DNA of 64,000 nt, taken from assembly GCF_021401135.1 (NCBI RefSeq), contig NZ_JACBFO010000002.1, positions 620,001 to 684,000 of the forward strand. The letters are read 5' to 3'. The position numbers and the translations under genes were made by a program. Positions 29,201 through 38,100 of this stretch are shown piece after piece (position 1 is the first letter of the stretch; every line of letters starts with the position of its first letter). A model generated the notes under the pieces. It searched no databases. It worked only from the letters and a program-made list of their open reading frames with translations, and had not been told where the DNA came from. This DNA is from Azonexus sp. R2A61 (GTDB lineage Bacteria > Pseudomonadota > Gammaproteobacteria > Burkholderiales > Rhodocyclaceae).

Positions 29201-29642
29201 GCGCGACCAGGAAATCGACGCTGCGCTTCTTTTCCAGCGGAATCGCCGCCACGTACCTGTCGAACAGCTCGCCGCCGGCCACCTTGTACAGATAGGGCGT
29301 CAGCTCATGGCGCTGCCAGTCCTCGTAGGTAAACGGAAAATTCTCGGCATGCTCCTCGAGGAAGAAGTCGAACGGGTTGATCACCGACATCTCGGCCACC
29401 AGATCGACCTCGAAACTGAACTCGCGGGTCTTCTCCGGGAACACCAGGCGGGCCAGGTAATTGCCCTGCGGATCCTGCTGCCAGTTGATGAAATGCTTGT
29501 CCGGACCGACCTTCAGCGAATAGGACAGGATGCGCGTCCGCGAATGCGGGCAGGGACGCAGGCGGATGACCTGCGGGCCGAGATTGATCAGGCGATCGTA
29601 CTTGTATTTGGTGACGTGACTCAGCGCGACGTGTTTGGACAC
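26259..29642 (-). CDS. Transglutaminase-like / DUF2126 protein
   Basis: 1127 residues. N-terminal transglutaminase-associated domain about 1-95 (ALSHVTKYKYDRLINLGPQV), transglutaminase core about 150-275 with Cys in KTGSCRDSAWLLVQILRHLG, His in DLHAWAEVYLPGAG and Asp in GLDPTSG, then a large DUF2126 region to the end (LTQGGEPTFVSADDPDGEEW, QGKWYPGEQLPRW, GGNHFVLGG). DUF2126 carries glutamine-synthetase/carboxylate-ligase-like features according to published fold analyses, as I recall. The protein is the first gene of the operon. Its own promoter must lie in or beside the repeat-rich region upstream. Confidence 0.9.
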   Translation of the reverse strand: MSKHVALSHVTKYKYDRLINLGPQVIRLRPCPHSRTRILSYSLKVGPDKHFINWQQDPQGNYLARLVFPEKTREFSFEVDLVAEMSVINPFDFFLEEHAENFPFTYEDWQRHELTPYLYKVAGGELFDRYVAAIPLEKKRSVDFLVALNAQVQRDVGYTIRMEPGVQTPEETLTKKTGSCRDSAWLLVQILRHLGLAARFVSGYLIQLTADVKSLDGPSGPEADFTDLHAWAEVYLPGAGWVGLDPTSGLFAGEGHIPVACTPEPASAAPVTGAIDECETEFEHHMSVTRIWEAPRVTKPYSDEQWVEIEGLGQQIDEELLRMDVRLTQGGEPTFVSADDPDGEEWNTAALGPTKRLLAADLFHRLREKYAPNGLMHFGQGKWYPGEQLPRWSLNCFWRKDGEPIWNSPALYADERRNYDVTAEHAERFLKRVAERLGVTSEHVFPAYEDVYYYMWRERRLPGNVDPFDSRVDDPLERARLMKVFTQGMTHVVGHTLPIMKNVWNQWQTGPWFLRSERCYLIPGDSPLGYRLPLDSQPWTSKSDFPYVNAPDAETATDPLASWAELRGRVSGEPGARQAFAQLRVQQPAYGKGGPGQGRGGPDGLGHPWEKPTDTVPGFKESAAWITRLAMCAEPRDGKLYIFMPPTQTLDDYLEVVAAVEATAEEMRLPVILEGYEPPSDPRMTHFRVTPDPGVIEVNIHPAKSWDQLVDQTTHLYESAYYSRLTTEKFMLDGRHTGTGGGNHFVLGGATPNDSPFLRRPDLLKSLIAYWHNHPSLSYLFSGLFIGPTSQAPRVDEARNDSLYEMEIAFKQIPNPGGNVPPWLVDRILRNLLIDVTGNTHRAEFCIDKLYSPDGPTGRLGLLELRAFEMPPHARMSLAQQLLLRGLLARFWNTPYSPQKLARWGTELHDRFMLPHFVEQDFADVIEEMNLAGFAFKTEWFAPHFEFRFPKYGDFSVKGIEFELRHALEPWHVMGEEGAVGGTVRFVDSSVERVQVKVTGMAPDRYVLTCNGVPVPLQNTGKNGEFVAGVRYRAWQPPSCLHPTIGVHAPLVFDIVDTWMQRSLGGCQYHVAHPGGRNYDVFPVNSFEAESRRLARFFRFGHTPGRMTVAAPEVSAEHPFTLDLRRF

Positions 29643-29885
29643 AACTTTGCTCCGGGCAAAATGACTTCGGGCTTAAAAGCAAGAGCCGAACCAGCCCGCA
29701 AGCCCTTGTTTTTGCTAGCGGGGTATTTTCTCATGCACTCGATGAACGCCCGATGACATGGGTTTTGCACCGACGCGGTGCATTGACAGTTTTCGGGAAT
29801 GCCCTGTTTGGGGGCATGTCTTTTTGGGAAATCGAGCGGGGGTTTCTGCCCATTGCTGTGACGTGGGGCTCCGCGCCTGACGCGC
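29643..29885. other. Gene-free stretch upstream of the DUF2126 gene
   Basis: About 240 nt with no supportable gene. It is less GC-rich than its neighbours, contains a small palindrome (TGCACCGACGCGGTGCA, 29765-29781) and presumably carries the promoter of the minus-strand operon. No confident -35/-10 pair was found. Confidence 0.5.
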
Positions 29886-30595
29886 GGGTTGGGTTTTCTG
29901 AACGGATGTTTTCCGCCGTTGACCGGCGGGCGTCGTTGTTACGGAAGCGCCGGGTTCCGCGCCTGAGGCGCGGGCTTGCTCCTTTTTATCGCTGTGTTCC
30001 GCGTTGACCGCGGGCTTACTTTCTTTTGCTTCGCCAAAAGAAAGTAGCCAAAGAAAAGGCGACCCTGACTTTCGCGGTCGGCGTGCCGCCGACTCCCCTG
30101 CGCGACTCGAAGGACCGGGCGGCTGGCTAAACTCGGCCCTGCGGGCCTCAGACAACGCCAGCCGAAATCCCCCGGCCCTTCTGCGTTGCTCGGCGCGAAA
30201 GACAGGGAACCGGGAAAACGTCACGGCGGAAACCCTGGTGGAAAAAATGGCTTTTGGGCCGTCGACCGCAAGATTCTCTTTTTTGCGCTTCTTGTGCGGT
30301 CGACCGGCTTTTTCGCCCATTTTCCCCGTTGACCGCAGCAAGCCATCGGCGTTGGGCCCCTTGAGAGGCGCCGAGCAACGCAGGGCGGTCGGGGGCCGTC
30401 GGCTGGCGTTGTCTGAGCCGCGCAGCAGCGAGTTTAGCCAGCCGCCCGACCGCCCGAGTCGCGCAGGGAACCGGGCAACGCCCGGCGCCGACCCTGGGTC
30501 GCCTTCTTCTTTGGCTACTTTCTTCTTGGCGACGCAAGAAGAAAATACGCCCGCCGGTCAACGGCGGAAACCAGCCTTTCAGAAAACCCCACCCC
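29886..30595. repeat. Large imperfect inverted repeat element
   Basis: Two arms of about 180 nt, 30017-30196 and 30368-30547, are near-reverse complements (for example GGCTGGCTAAACTCG against CGAGTTTAGCCAGCC, and CTGCGTTGCTCGGCGC against its complement). Outer arms 29886-29931 and 30549-30595 also pair (GGGTTTTCTGAA; CCGCCGTTGACCGGCGGGC). The left side carries an extra block of about 85 nt between outer and inner arms. The 170-nt centre has several GTCGACCGC/GTTGACCGC units. The left inner arm begins with its own hairpin (TACTTTCTTTTG...CAAAAGAAAGTA). Open frames across it are Arg/Pro/Ser-rich and not protein-like. It resembles dispersed intergenic elements seen in proteobacterial genomes; no transposase or target duplication was found. 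Confidence 0.8.
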
Positions 30596-30645
30596 AAAAA
30601 AACATCCCCCGTTAAACTCCCCCCCCAAAAAGCCCGCCCAAAACC

Positions 30646-33600
30646 ATGCCCTCACCCACCCCCACCCAGCGCATCGTCAAAATCCGCCGCGACTACAACG
30701 CCTGGGTCGCCCGCGAAACGCTGGAGGATTACGCGCTGCGCTTCACGCCGCGCAGTTTCCGCAAATGGTCCGAATTGCGCGTCGCCAACACCGCCTTCGG
30801 CGCGGCGTCCTTTCTGGTGCTCGAAGCGGTCGGCGCGACGATGCTGGTCAACGCCGGCTTCATCAACGCTTTCTGGGCGATCCTGGCGACCGGGCTGATC
30901 ATCTTCCTGCTCGGCCTGCCGATCTCGCACACCGCCGCCAAGCACGGGCTGGACATGGACCTGCTGACGCGCGGCGCCGGTTTCGGCTACATCGGCTCGA
31001 CCATCACCTCGCTGATCTACGCCTCCTTCACCTTCATCTTCTTCGCGCTCGAAGCGGCGATCATGGCTTACGCGCTGGAGCTGGCCTTCGGCATTCCGCC
31101 GGCCTGGGGCTATCTGATCTGCGCGCTGGTGGTGATCCCGATGGTCACCCACGGCGTCACCGCGATCAGCCGTTTCCAGGCGTGGACGCAGCCCTTGTGG
31201 ATCGTGCTGCTGGTTTTGCCCTATCTGTTCGTGTTGACCGAAGAGCCCGAGGCCTTCCGCGGCCTGCTCGGCTATGCCGGACAACACGGCAATGGCGCCG
31301 GCTTCGATCCGCACCTGTTCGGCGCGGCGCTGACCGTCGGCATCGCGATGGTCACGCAGATGGGCGAACAGGTCGATTACCTGCGTTTCATGCCGGAAAA
31401 GACCGCCGCCAACCGCGGCCGCTGGTGGTTCGGTGTGATCGTCGGCGGGCCGGGCTGGGTCGTCCCCGGCATCCTGAAGATGCTGGGCGGCGCGCTGCTC
31501 GCCTGGCTGGTGCTGCGCAACGGTTTTCCGCCCGACAAGGCGGTCGACCCCAACCAGATGTACCTGATCGGCTTTTCGCACGTGTTCGACAACACGACGC
31601 TGGCGATCGCCGTCACCGCCCTCTTCGTCATCGTCTCGCAGCTGAAGATCAACGTCACCAACGCCTACGCCGGCTCGCTCGCCTGGTCCAACTTCTTCGC
31701 CCGGCTGACCCACAGCCATCCGGGACGCGTCGTCTGGGTGGTGTTCAACACAGCCATCGCGCTGCTGCTGATGGAACTCAACGTCTTCCAGGCGCTCGGC
31801 CAGGTGCTCGGGCTGTATTCGAACATCGCCATTTCGTGGATGACCGCGGTAGTCGCCGATCTGGTGATCAACAAGCCGCTCGGCCTGTCGCCGAAGGGCA
31901 TGGAGTTCAAGCGCAGCCACCTGTACGACATCAATCCGGTCGGCGTCGGCGCGATGGCGGTCGCCTCGCTGCTGTCGGTGCTCAGCTTCGCCGGTGCCTT
32001 CGGCAGCGTGTTGCAACCCTACGCGCCCTTCGTGGCGATCGCCACGGCCTTCGTCGTGTCGCCGCTGATCGCCTGGTGGACCGGCGGCCGCTACTATCTG
32101 GCCCGGCCGCAGGAGGCTGCGGTCAACGCCGGCAAATGCGCGATTTGCGAGCGCGAGTACGAAGCCGAGGACATGGCGCACTGCCCGGCCTACCAGGGGC
32201 CGATCTGTTCGCTGTGCTGCTCGCTCGATGCCCGCTGCCACGACCTGTGCAAGCCGCAGGCCAGCCTGGTCGCGCAATGGCATGCGCTGCTCGCCCGCTT
32301 GCTGCCGAAAGCCGCGCTGCCCTACCTGGAAACCGGCCTCGGCCATTACCTGCTGCTGATGGCCGGCATCGTGCCGGTGCTGTCGCTGGTCCTTGGCGTT
32401 TTGTACACCCACGAACTGCTGGTCCTCGGCGACGCCGCACCGGAAATGACCGCCACGCTGCGCGAAACCTTCTTCAAGACCTTCGCCGCCTTGCTGCTGC
32501 TCTCCGGCGTCGGCGCCTGGTGGATGGTGCTGACCCAGGAAAGCCGGCGCGTCGCGCAGGAAGAGTCGAACCGCCAGACGCAGTTGCTGATGCAGGAAAT
32601 CGAATCGCACCAGCGCACCGACGAGGCGCTGCAAAAGGCCAAGCAAGTGGCCGACGCCGCCAACCAGGCGAAAAGCCGCTACATCACGGCGATCAGCCAC
32701 GAACTGCGCACGCCGCTCAACAGCATCCTCGGCTACGCGCAGATTCTCGACGCCGACGAAAGCGTGCCGCCGCACCGCAAGCAGGCAGTCAGCGTGATCC
32801 GCAAATCCGGCGATCACCTGCTGTCGGTCATCGAAGGCACGCTGGACATCGCCCGCATCGAAGGCGGCAAGCTGACGCTGGACGTGCGCGCCTTCGACTT
32901 CCCCGACTTCATGCAGCAGATCGTCGGCATGTTCGAGCTGCAGGCGCGCAACAAGGGCTTGTCCTTCGACTACCGGCCGGCCGGCGAACTGCCCGCCGTG
33001 GTCCGTGCCGACGAAAAGCGGCTGCGCCAGATCCTGATCAACATCCTCGGCAACGCGGTCAAGTTCACCGTGCGCGGCGGCGTCGAATTCAAGGTCGAAT
33101 GCCGGCGCGAGATGGCCGTCTTCGACATCCGCGACTCCGGCCCCGGCATCCCGGCCGCGGACATGGAACGCATCTTCGAACCCTTCGTCCGCGGCAGCAC
33201 GGTGCAGGCCGGCGGCAGCGGCGTCGGCCTGACCATCGCCCGCATGCTGACCGACCTGATGGGCGGCGAAATGCAGGTCTCGAGCACACCCGGCGAAGGC
33301 ACGCTGTTCCGCATCCGCCTCTTCCTGCCGCAGGTCCATTCGGCGCAGGCCGAGCAGGAACTGCCGCGACGCAACCGCGTCGGCTACGTCGGCGTACGCC
33401 GGCGCATCCTGGTCGTCGATAACGAAAAGGTGGACCGCGACCTGCTGCAGACCGTGCTCGAACCGCTCGGCTTCATCGTCGACCAGGCAGCCAGCGGCTA
33501 CGAAGCGCTGCAGGTCATCCCGCGCTTTGCGCCGCATCTGGTGTTCATGGACCTCGGCATGCCCGGCATCGACGGCTGGGAAACGATCCGCCGCATCCGC

Positions 33601-34026
33601 CAGCAGCAACTGACCGACGCCCAGATCGCCATCCTGTCGGCCAACGCCTTCGACCGCGGGCTGGACAACGATGTCGGGATCGGGCCGGACGATTTCATCG
33701 TCAAGCCGCTGCGGGTCAACGAACTGCTCGACTGGCTGGGCCGCAAGCTCGACCTCGACTGGGTCACCGCCGACGCGCCGCCGCCCGCCCCCGCCGCGCC
33801 GCCCGAACCGCCGCCGCTGGTGGCGCCGGCCGGCGACCACCTGCGCGGGCTGGAAGAAGTGATCAACCTCGGCTACCTGCGCGGCATCCTTGCCAAGCTG
33901 GCCGACATCGAAAAACTCGACCCGATCCACGGCGAATTCGTCCGCGTGCTGCGCGAACAGGCGCGGCAATTCCAGTTCGATGCGATGAAGGAAATCCTGA
34001 GAAAATCCGCCCATGAGCCCCGTTGA
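30646..34026 (+). CDS. NCS1-type permease fused to Cys cluster, histidine kinase and REC domain
   Basis: 1126 residues. About 1-480: 12-segment permease of the nucleobase:cation symporter-1 family (ANTAFGAASFLVLEAVGATM, DLLTRGAGFGYIGSTIT, GEQVDYLRFMPEKTAANRG). Residues 498-535: eight cysteines (C498xxC501, C513, C521xxC524-C525, C531, C535) that could bind zinc or an Fe-S centre. Two further membrane segments about 565-590 and 608-628, a coiled coil, H-box His685 in ITAISHELRTPLNSILGYA, ATPase domain to about 895, REC domain with Asp969 in LVFMDLGMPGIDGW, and a helical C-terminus. It is a transporter-like sensor kinase in the manner of CbrA, but with an NCS1 and not an SLC5 module. The response-regulator gene overlaps its end by 14 nt. 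Confidence 0.92.
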   Translation: MPSPTPTQRIVKIRRDYNAWVARETLEDYALRFTPRSFRKWSELRVANTAFGAASFLVLEAVGATMLVNAGFINAFWAILATGLIIFLLGLPISHTAAKHGLDMDLLTRGAGFGYIGSTITSLIYASFTFIFFALEAAIMAYALELAFGIPPAWGYLICALVVIPMVTHGVTAISRFQAWTQPLWIVLLVLPYLFVLTEEPEAFRGLLGYAGQHGNGAGFDPHLFGAALTVGIAMVTQMGEQVDYLRFMPEKTAANRGRWWFGVIVGGPGWVVPGILKMLGGALLAWLVLRNGFPPDKAVDPNQMYLIGFSHVFDNTTLAIAVTALFVIVSQLKINVTNAYAGSLAWSNFFARLTHSHPGRVVWVVFNTAIALLLMELNVFQALGQVLGLYSNIAISWMTAVVADLVINKPLGLSPKGMEFKRSHLYDINPVGVGAMAVASLLSVLSFAGAFGSVLQPYAPFVAIATAFVVSPLIAWWTGGRYYLARPQEAAVNAGKCAICEREYEAEDMAHCPAYQGPICSLCCSLDARCHDLCKPQASLVAQWHALLARLLPKAALPYLETGLGHYLLLMAGIVPVLSLVLGVLYTHELLVLGDAAPEMTATLRETFFKTFAALLLLSGVGAWWMVLTQESRRVAQEESNRQTQLLMQEIESHQRTDEALQKAKQVADAANQAKSRYITAISHELRTPLNSILGYAQILDADESVPPHRKQAVSVIRKSGDHLLSVIEGTLDIARIEGGKLTLDVRAFDFPDFMQQIVGMFELQARNKGLSFDYRPAGELPAVVRADEKRLRQILINILGNAVKFTVRGGVEFKVECRREMAVFDIRDSGPGIPAADMERIFEPFVRGSTVQAGGSGVGLTIARMLTDLMGGEMQVSSTPGEGTLFRIRLFLPQVHSAQAEQELPRRNRVGYVGVRRRILVVDNEKVDRDLLQTVLEPLGFIVDQAASGYEALQVIPRFAPHLVFMDLGMPGIDGWETIRRIRQQQLTDAQIAILSANAFDRGLDNDVGIGPDDFIVKPLRVNELLDWLGRKLDLDWVTADAPPPAPAAPPEPPPLVAPAGDHLRGLEEVINLGYLRGILAKLADIEKLDPIHGEFVRVLREQARQFQFDAMKEILRKSAHEPR

Positions 34027-34936
34027 CCGCAACATTTCCGACATCGTCCTGATCGTCGACGACATCCCGGAAAACCTCTCGCTGCTGCACGACGCGCTGG
34101 ATGAAGCCGGCTACGCCGTGCTCGTCGCGACCAACGGCGAAAGTGCGCTGCAACGCGCCCGCCAGAGCCTGCCCGACGTCATCCTGCTCGACGCGCTGAT
34201 GCCCGGCATGGACGGTTTCGAGGTCGCCCGCCGGCTGAAAGCCGACTTCACGACGCAGCACATCCCCATCGTCTTCATGACCGGGCTGACCGAAACCGAG
34301 CACGTCGTCGCCGCCTTCAGCGCCGGCGGCGCCGACTACGTGACAAAGCCGATCCGCCCGGCCGAGGTGCTGGCGCGCATCGCCGCGCACATGCAGAACG
34401 CCCGCCAGATGAAACAGGCACGCAACGCGCTCGACGCCTTCGGCCAGGCCACCGTCGCCGTGCGCGCCGCCGACGGGCGCATCGTCTGGCAGACGCCGCT
34501 CGCCCGCGACCTGCTCAACGCCTACTTCGCCAACCCGGAAACCGTCGCGCCGGAAGAACTGCTGGCCTGGATCGCCGCCGCCAACACGGCCCGCGCCGAG
34601 CGCCGCGAACCGACCTCGCTGCTGATCGCCGACGGCAACAAACGCCTGCTCGCCTCCTTCCACGACCAGACCGGCGACGACGAATGGCTGGTCGTCCTGC
34701 GCGAGGAAAACGACGCCTCCGCCGTCGAATCCCTGATCGCCGCCTTCCGCCTCACCCAGCGCGAAGCCGAAGTGCTCTACTGGGTCGTCCAGGGCAAGAC
34801 CAGCAAGGACATCGGCGACATCCTCGGCAGCAGCCCGCGCACGGTCAACAAGCACCTCGAGCACGTTTACGAAAAGCTCGGCGTCGAAACCCGTACCGCC
34901 GCCGCCAACCTGGCGCTCGGCAAGATGCGCGGCTAG
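34013..34936 (+). CDS. Response regulator with LuxR-type DNA-binding domain
   Basis: 307 residues. REC domain about 8-130 with Asp60 in VILLDALMPGMDG and Lys in YVTKPIRP; middle domain about 135-235 that resembles a small PAS/sensor-like segment (VAVRAADGRIVWQTPLARDL); helix-turn-helix about 240-303 (LTQREAEVLYWVVQGKTSKD, PRTVNKHLEHVYEKLGV). It starts inside the kinase gene, so production of the pair is coupled. Likely targets are genes for the compound sensed by the NCS1-like kinase; urtA at 47607 is a candidate on functional grounds only. Confidence 0.9.
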   Translation: MSPVDRNISDIVLIVDDIPENLSLLHDALDEAGYAVLVATNGESALQRARQSLPDVILLDALMPGMDGFEVARRLKADFTTQHIPIVFMTGLTETEHVVAAFSAGGADYVTKPIRPAEVLARIAAHMQNARQMKQARNALDAFGQATVAVRAADGRIVWQTPLARDLLNAYFANPETVAPEELLAWIAAANTARAERREPTSLLIADGNKRLLASFHDQTGDDEWLVVLREENDASAVESLIAAFRLTQREAEVLYWVVQGKTSKDIGDILGSSPRTVNKHLEHVYEKLGVETRTAAANLALGKMRG

Positions 34937-35027
34937 GCCGCTCGGGCCTTTCCGCCATTGCCCCGCCCGCCGGACGATTGACCAGCCTACCGCTGCCGGC
35001 TGAAGGTATTGCGCATGGAAAAACCCT

Positions 35028-35055
35028 TTGACCATTATGGAAAAGCCCGTAGGAT
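35028..35055 (+). promoter_or_regulatory. Candidate sigma-70 promoter for the CheB-CheR fusion gene
   Basis: TTGACC (35028-35033), 16-nt spacer, TAGGAT (35050-35055). It lies in the 232-nt gap after the LuxR-type regulator, 113 nt before the start codon. The match is moderate. Confidence 0.35.
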
Positions 35056-35168
35056 GCCGAACAGCTAACGAAAGGCGTCGCATCAGTCGCCACCGAATCG
35101 CACCGTGACCGCCGTATCGCCGCCAAGCACGGTTCCTTTTGCATCCAACAGAATAAGGTGGCACCGGT

Positions 35169-38100
35169 ATGGGGACGTCCGAAGAAAACCTGCGCGCAAC
35201 ATCGCAAGACGGTGAAGCGATCGAGCAGGAGAATCACCGCACAAGGAATTTCGTACCGACCTCGCCCCGCTACGTGGTGGGCATCGGCGCCTCGGCCGGC
35301 GGCCTCGAGGCGCTCACCGCGCTGATCTCGCATCTGCCGGTCGATCTCGGCATCTGCTACGTCGTCATCCAGCATCTCTCGCCAACCTACCGCAGCATGA
35401 TGGCCCAGTTGCTCGGCCGCGACACCGAGATGGCCGTGCGCGAAGCGGAAGACGGCGGCTTGCTCGAAGCCAACACCATCTTCATCGCACCGGCCAACCA
35501 TAACCTGACGCTTGAGGGCGACACCTTCGTGCTCATCGAGACGCCACCCCGGGTAGCGCCCAAGCCATCGGTCAACGTCTTCCTCGCCTCGCTTGCCGAA
35601 GCCCGCGGCGGCGATGCGATCGGCGTCATCCTTTCCGGCACCGGCAGTGACGGCGCCCAGGCCATTGGCAGCATCAAGGCGGCCGGCGGTTTCACCTTTG
35701 CCCAGGAACCGGCCAGCGCCAAGTATTCCGGCATGCCGCAGGCGGCCATCGACAGCGGCACCATCGACTGGGTTCTGCCTCCCGACGAAATCGCCCGGCG
35801 CATCGCCGAAATCGCCCGTTCGCGCGAACACCTGGCCCCGCCGGAAGACAATCTGGGCAGCGCCTCAACGCTGAAGAAGCTGTTGGCCAAGGTCCGCCAG
35901 CACACCAAGGTCGACCTCAACGGCTACAAGGAAAACACCATCTGGCGGCGGATCGAGCGGCGCATGGCGGCCAATCGCATGATTTCCCTCGAGGAATATC
36001 TCGCCCATGTCGATGCGGTCCCCGATGAACTGGATCTGCTCTACAAGGACGTCCTGATTTCGGTGACCTCCTTCTTCCGCGACACGGCTGCCTTCGAGGC
36101 ACTGGGACAGGTGCTCGACGGCGTATTGCTGGAGAAGCGTCCCGGCGACGAACTACGCATCTGGGTCGCCGGTTGCGCCACCGGCGAGGAAGCCTATTCG
36201 ATCGCCATCCTGCTCTGCGAACACGGCGGCCCGGCGCTGGCCAACCTGCGCGTCCAGATCTTCGCCACCGATCTCGATCTCAATGCCATGGCGATCGCCC
36301 GCAAGGGCGTCTATTCCGCATCGGCCATCGGCTCCCTGGATGCCGAGCTGGTTGCCCGCTACTTCGTGCCGCGCAACGATGCTTACGAGGTTTCGAAAAC
36401 CCTGCGCGAAATGGTCGTCTTCGCCCGCCAGGATCTCGTCCAGGACCCACCGTTCCTGCGTCTCGACCTGATCACCTGCCGCAATGTGCTGATCTATTTC
36501 CAGTCGGAACTGCAGGCACGCATCCTCTCCGTCTTCCACTACGCCCTGCGCCCGGAAGGCCTGCTCTTTCTCGGCAAGTCGGAGAACGTTTACCAGCAGG
36601 AAAGCCTGTTCGGGCCGGTACACAAGGATGCCCGCATCTTCCGCCGGGAAAACGTGCTGACCCGACCCAACCTTTCCGGCGGAGCCTTTGTCCTGTCGCC
36701 GGCCGAGAAGGCCGGCGCCGAAGCCGAAAAGATCATCGAGAAAAGTGCCGCCACGCTCTATCAGGAAGCCGCCGCCCGCTACTATCAGCCGCCCGGCATC
36801 CTGATCAACGGCAATTTCGACATATTGCACTTGCAGGGCAATGTCGGCGACTTCCTCAACGTCGGCGATGGCCGGCCAAATTTCGACCTGCCGCACCTGA
36901 TCCGCCGCGAGTTCGCCTCCGATCTGCAAACCCTGGTGCACCAGGCCAAGCACAAACAAGGCACGGCCTATGGCCGGCCGCGCGCGCTCAAGCTGGCGGA
37001 CGGCAAGCGCTCGGTACGGATGGTCATCCATGTGCTCGAACCGGGTAGCGCCGGCACCCCCTTCCTGGTCGTCTTCGAGTCCGTCGCCAGGAATCGCAGC
37101 ACGGTCGGCACGGCCACCGGCGAAGCCGGCACGACGGTACGCGCGCTGGAAGACGAAATCGTCGCCATGCGCGAACACCTGCAGGCGGTCATCGAGGAAC
37201 TGGAAACCTCGAACGAGGAAATGCAGGCGCTGAACGAGGAAGTCCAGGCCGCCAATGAAGAGCTGCAGTCATCCAACGAGGAACTCGAAGCCTCCAACGA
37301 GGAACTGCAGGCGACCAACGAGGAACTGACCACGGTCAACGAGGAATTGCAGATCAAAAGCGCGCAATTGCTCGAATTCAATTACGACCTCGAAAGCATC
37401 CAGAACTGCATCGGTTTTCCGCTGATCTCGGTCAATCGCGGCCTCGAGATCGAGCGCTTCAACCAGTTGGCGGCCGCCTTGTTCACGCTGGGTGCGCCGG
37501 CCGTCGGCATGTCGCTGAACCGCATCAAGCTACCGCACGGCATGCAGGATTTCAGCCATCTGGTCCATCAGGTGATCATCGACGGCCAACCGGTCGAACA
37601 AGCGATCAGCTCGATCAGCCGCCATTACGCCCTGCATATCGCACCCAACGTCTCGCCGCGCGGCATCCGCGGCGCCATCATCCTGCTGATCGACGACACC
37701 GAACTGCATACCTCGGAACAGATCCTGCGCACCAACCAGCAGAAGCTGATGGCCATCATGAACGCCTCGCCCACCCTTTCCAGCCTCAAGGACACGGCCG
37801 GGCGCTACATCTTCATCAACCAGAAATTCGAAGCGCATTTCGGGATCGAGTCGGGCAGCGTTCTCGGCAAGACCGACCGCCAGGTGTTCGGCGGGCGCAT
37901 TGCCGACGAATTCCGCCAGCGCGACCTCGAGGTGCTGCGCAACAACGAAGCGCAGGAAATCGAGGAGCGCGTTCCGACGGTGCATGGCGAACGCATCCTG
38001 CATTCGGTCCGCTTTCCGCTGCACGGCGACGACGGCGTGGTCTACGCCGTATGCACCCAATCGACCGATGTCACCGAACGCAAGCATGCCGAGGATCAAC

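Noticed and set aside
30004..30615. Frame of 203 codons in the inverted-repeat region, and its antisense counterpart
   Set aside because: It runs through both arms of the repeat, is Arg/Pro/Ser-rich and lacks a ribosome-binding site; I treat it as repeat sequence.
30652..34065. Open frame of 1137 codons on the minus strand opposite the permease-kinase gene
   Set aside because: His/Gln/Arg/Asp/Ala-rich composition without domains; it mirrors the codon bias of the real plus-strand gene.
37201..37350. Tandem repeat of GAGGAA-like units as a DNA repeat
   Set aside because: It encodes the regular NEELQ/SNEEL coiled coil of the CheB-CheR protein, so the repetition is explained at protein level.
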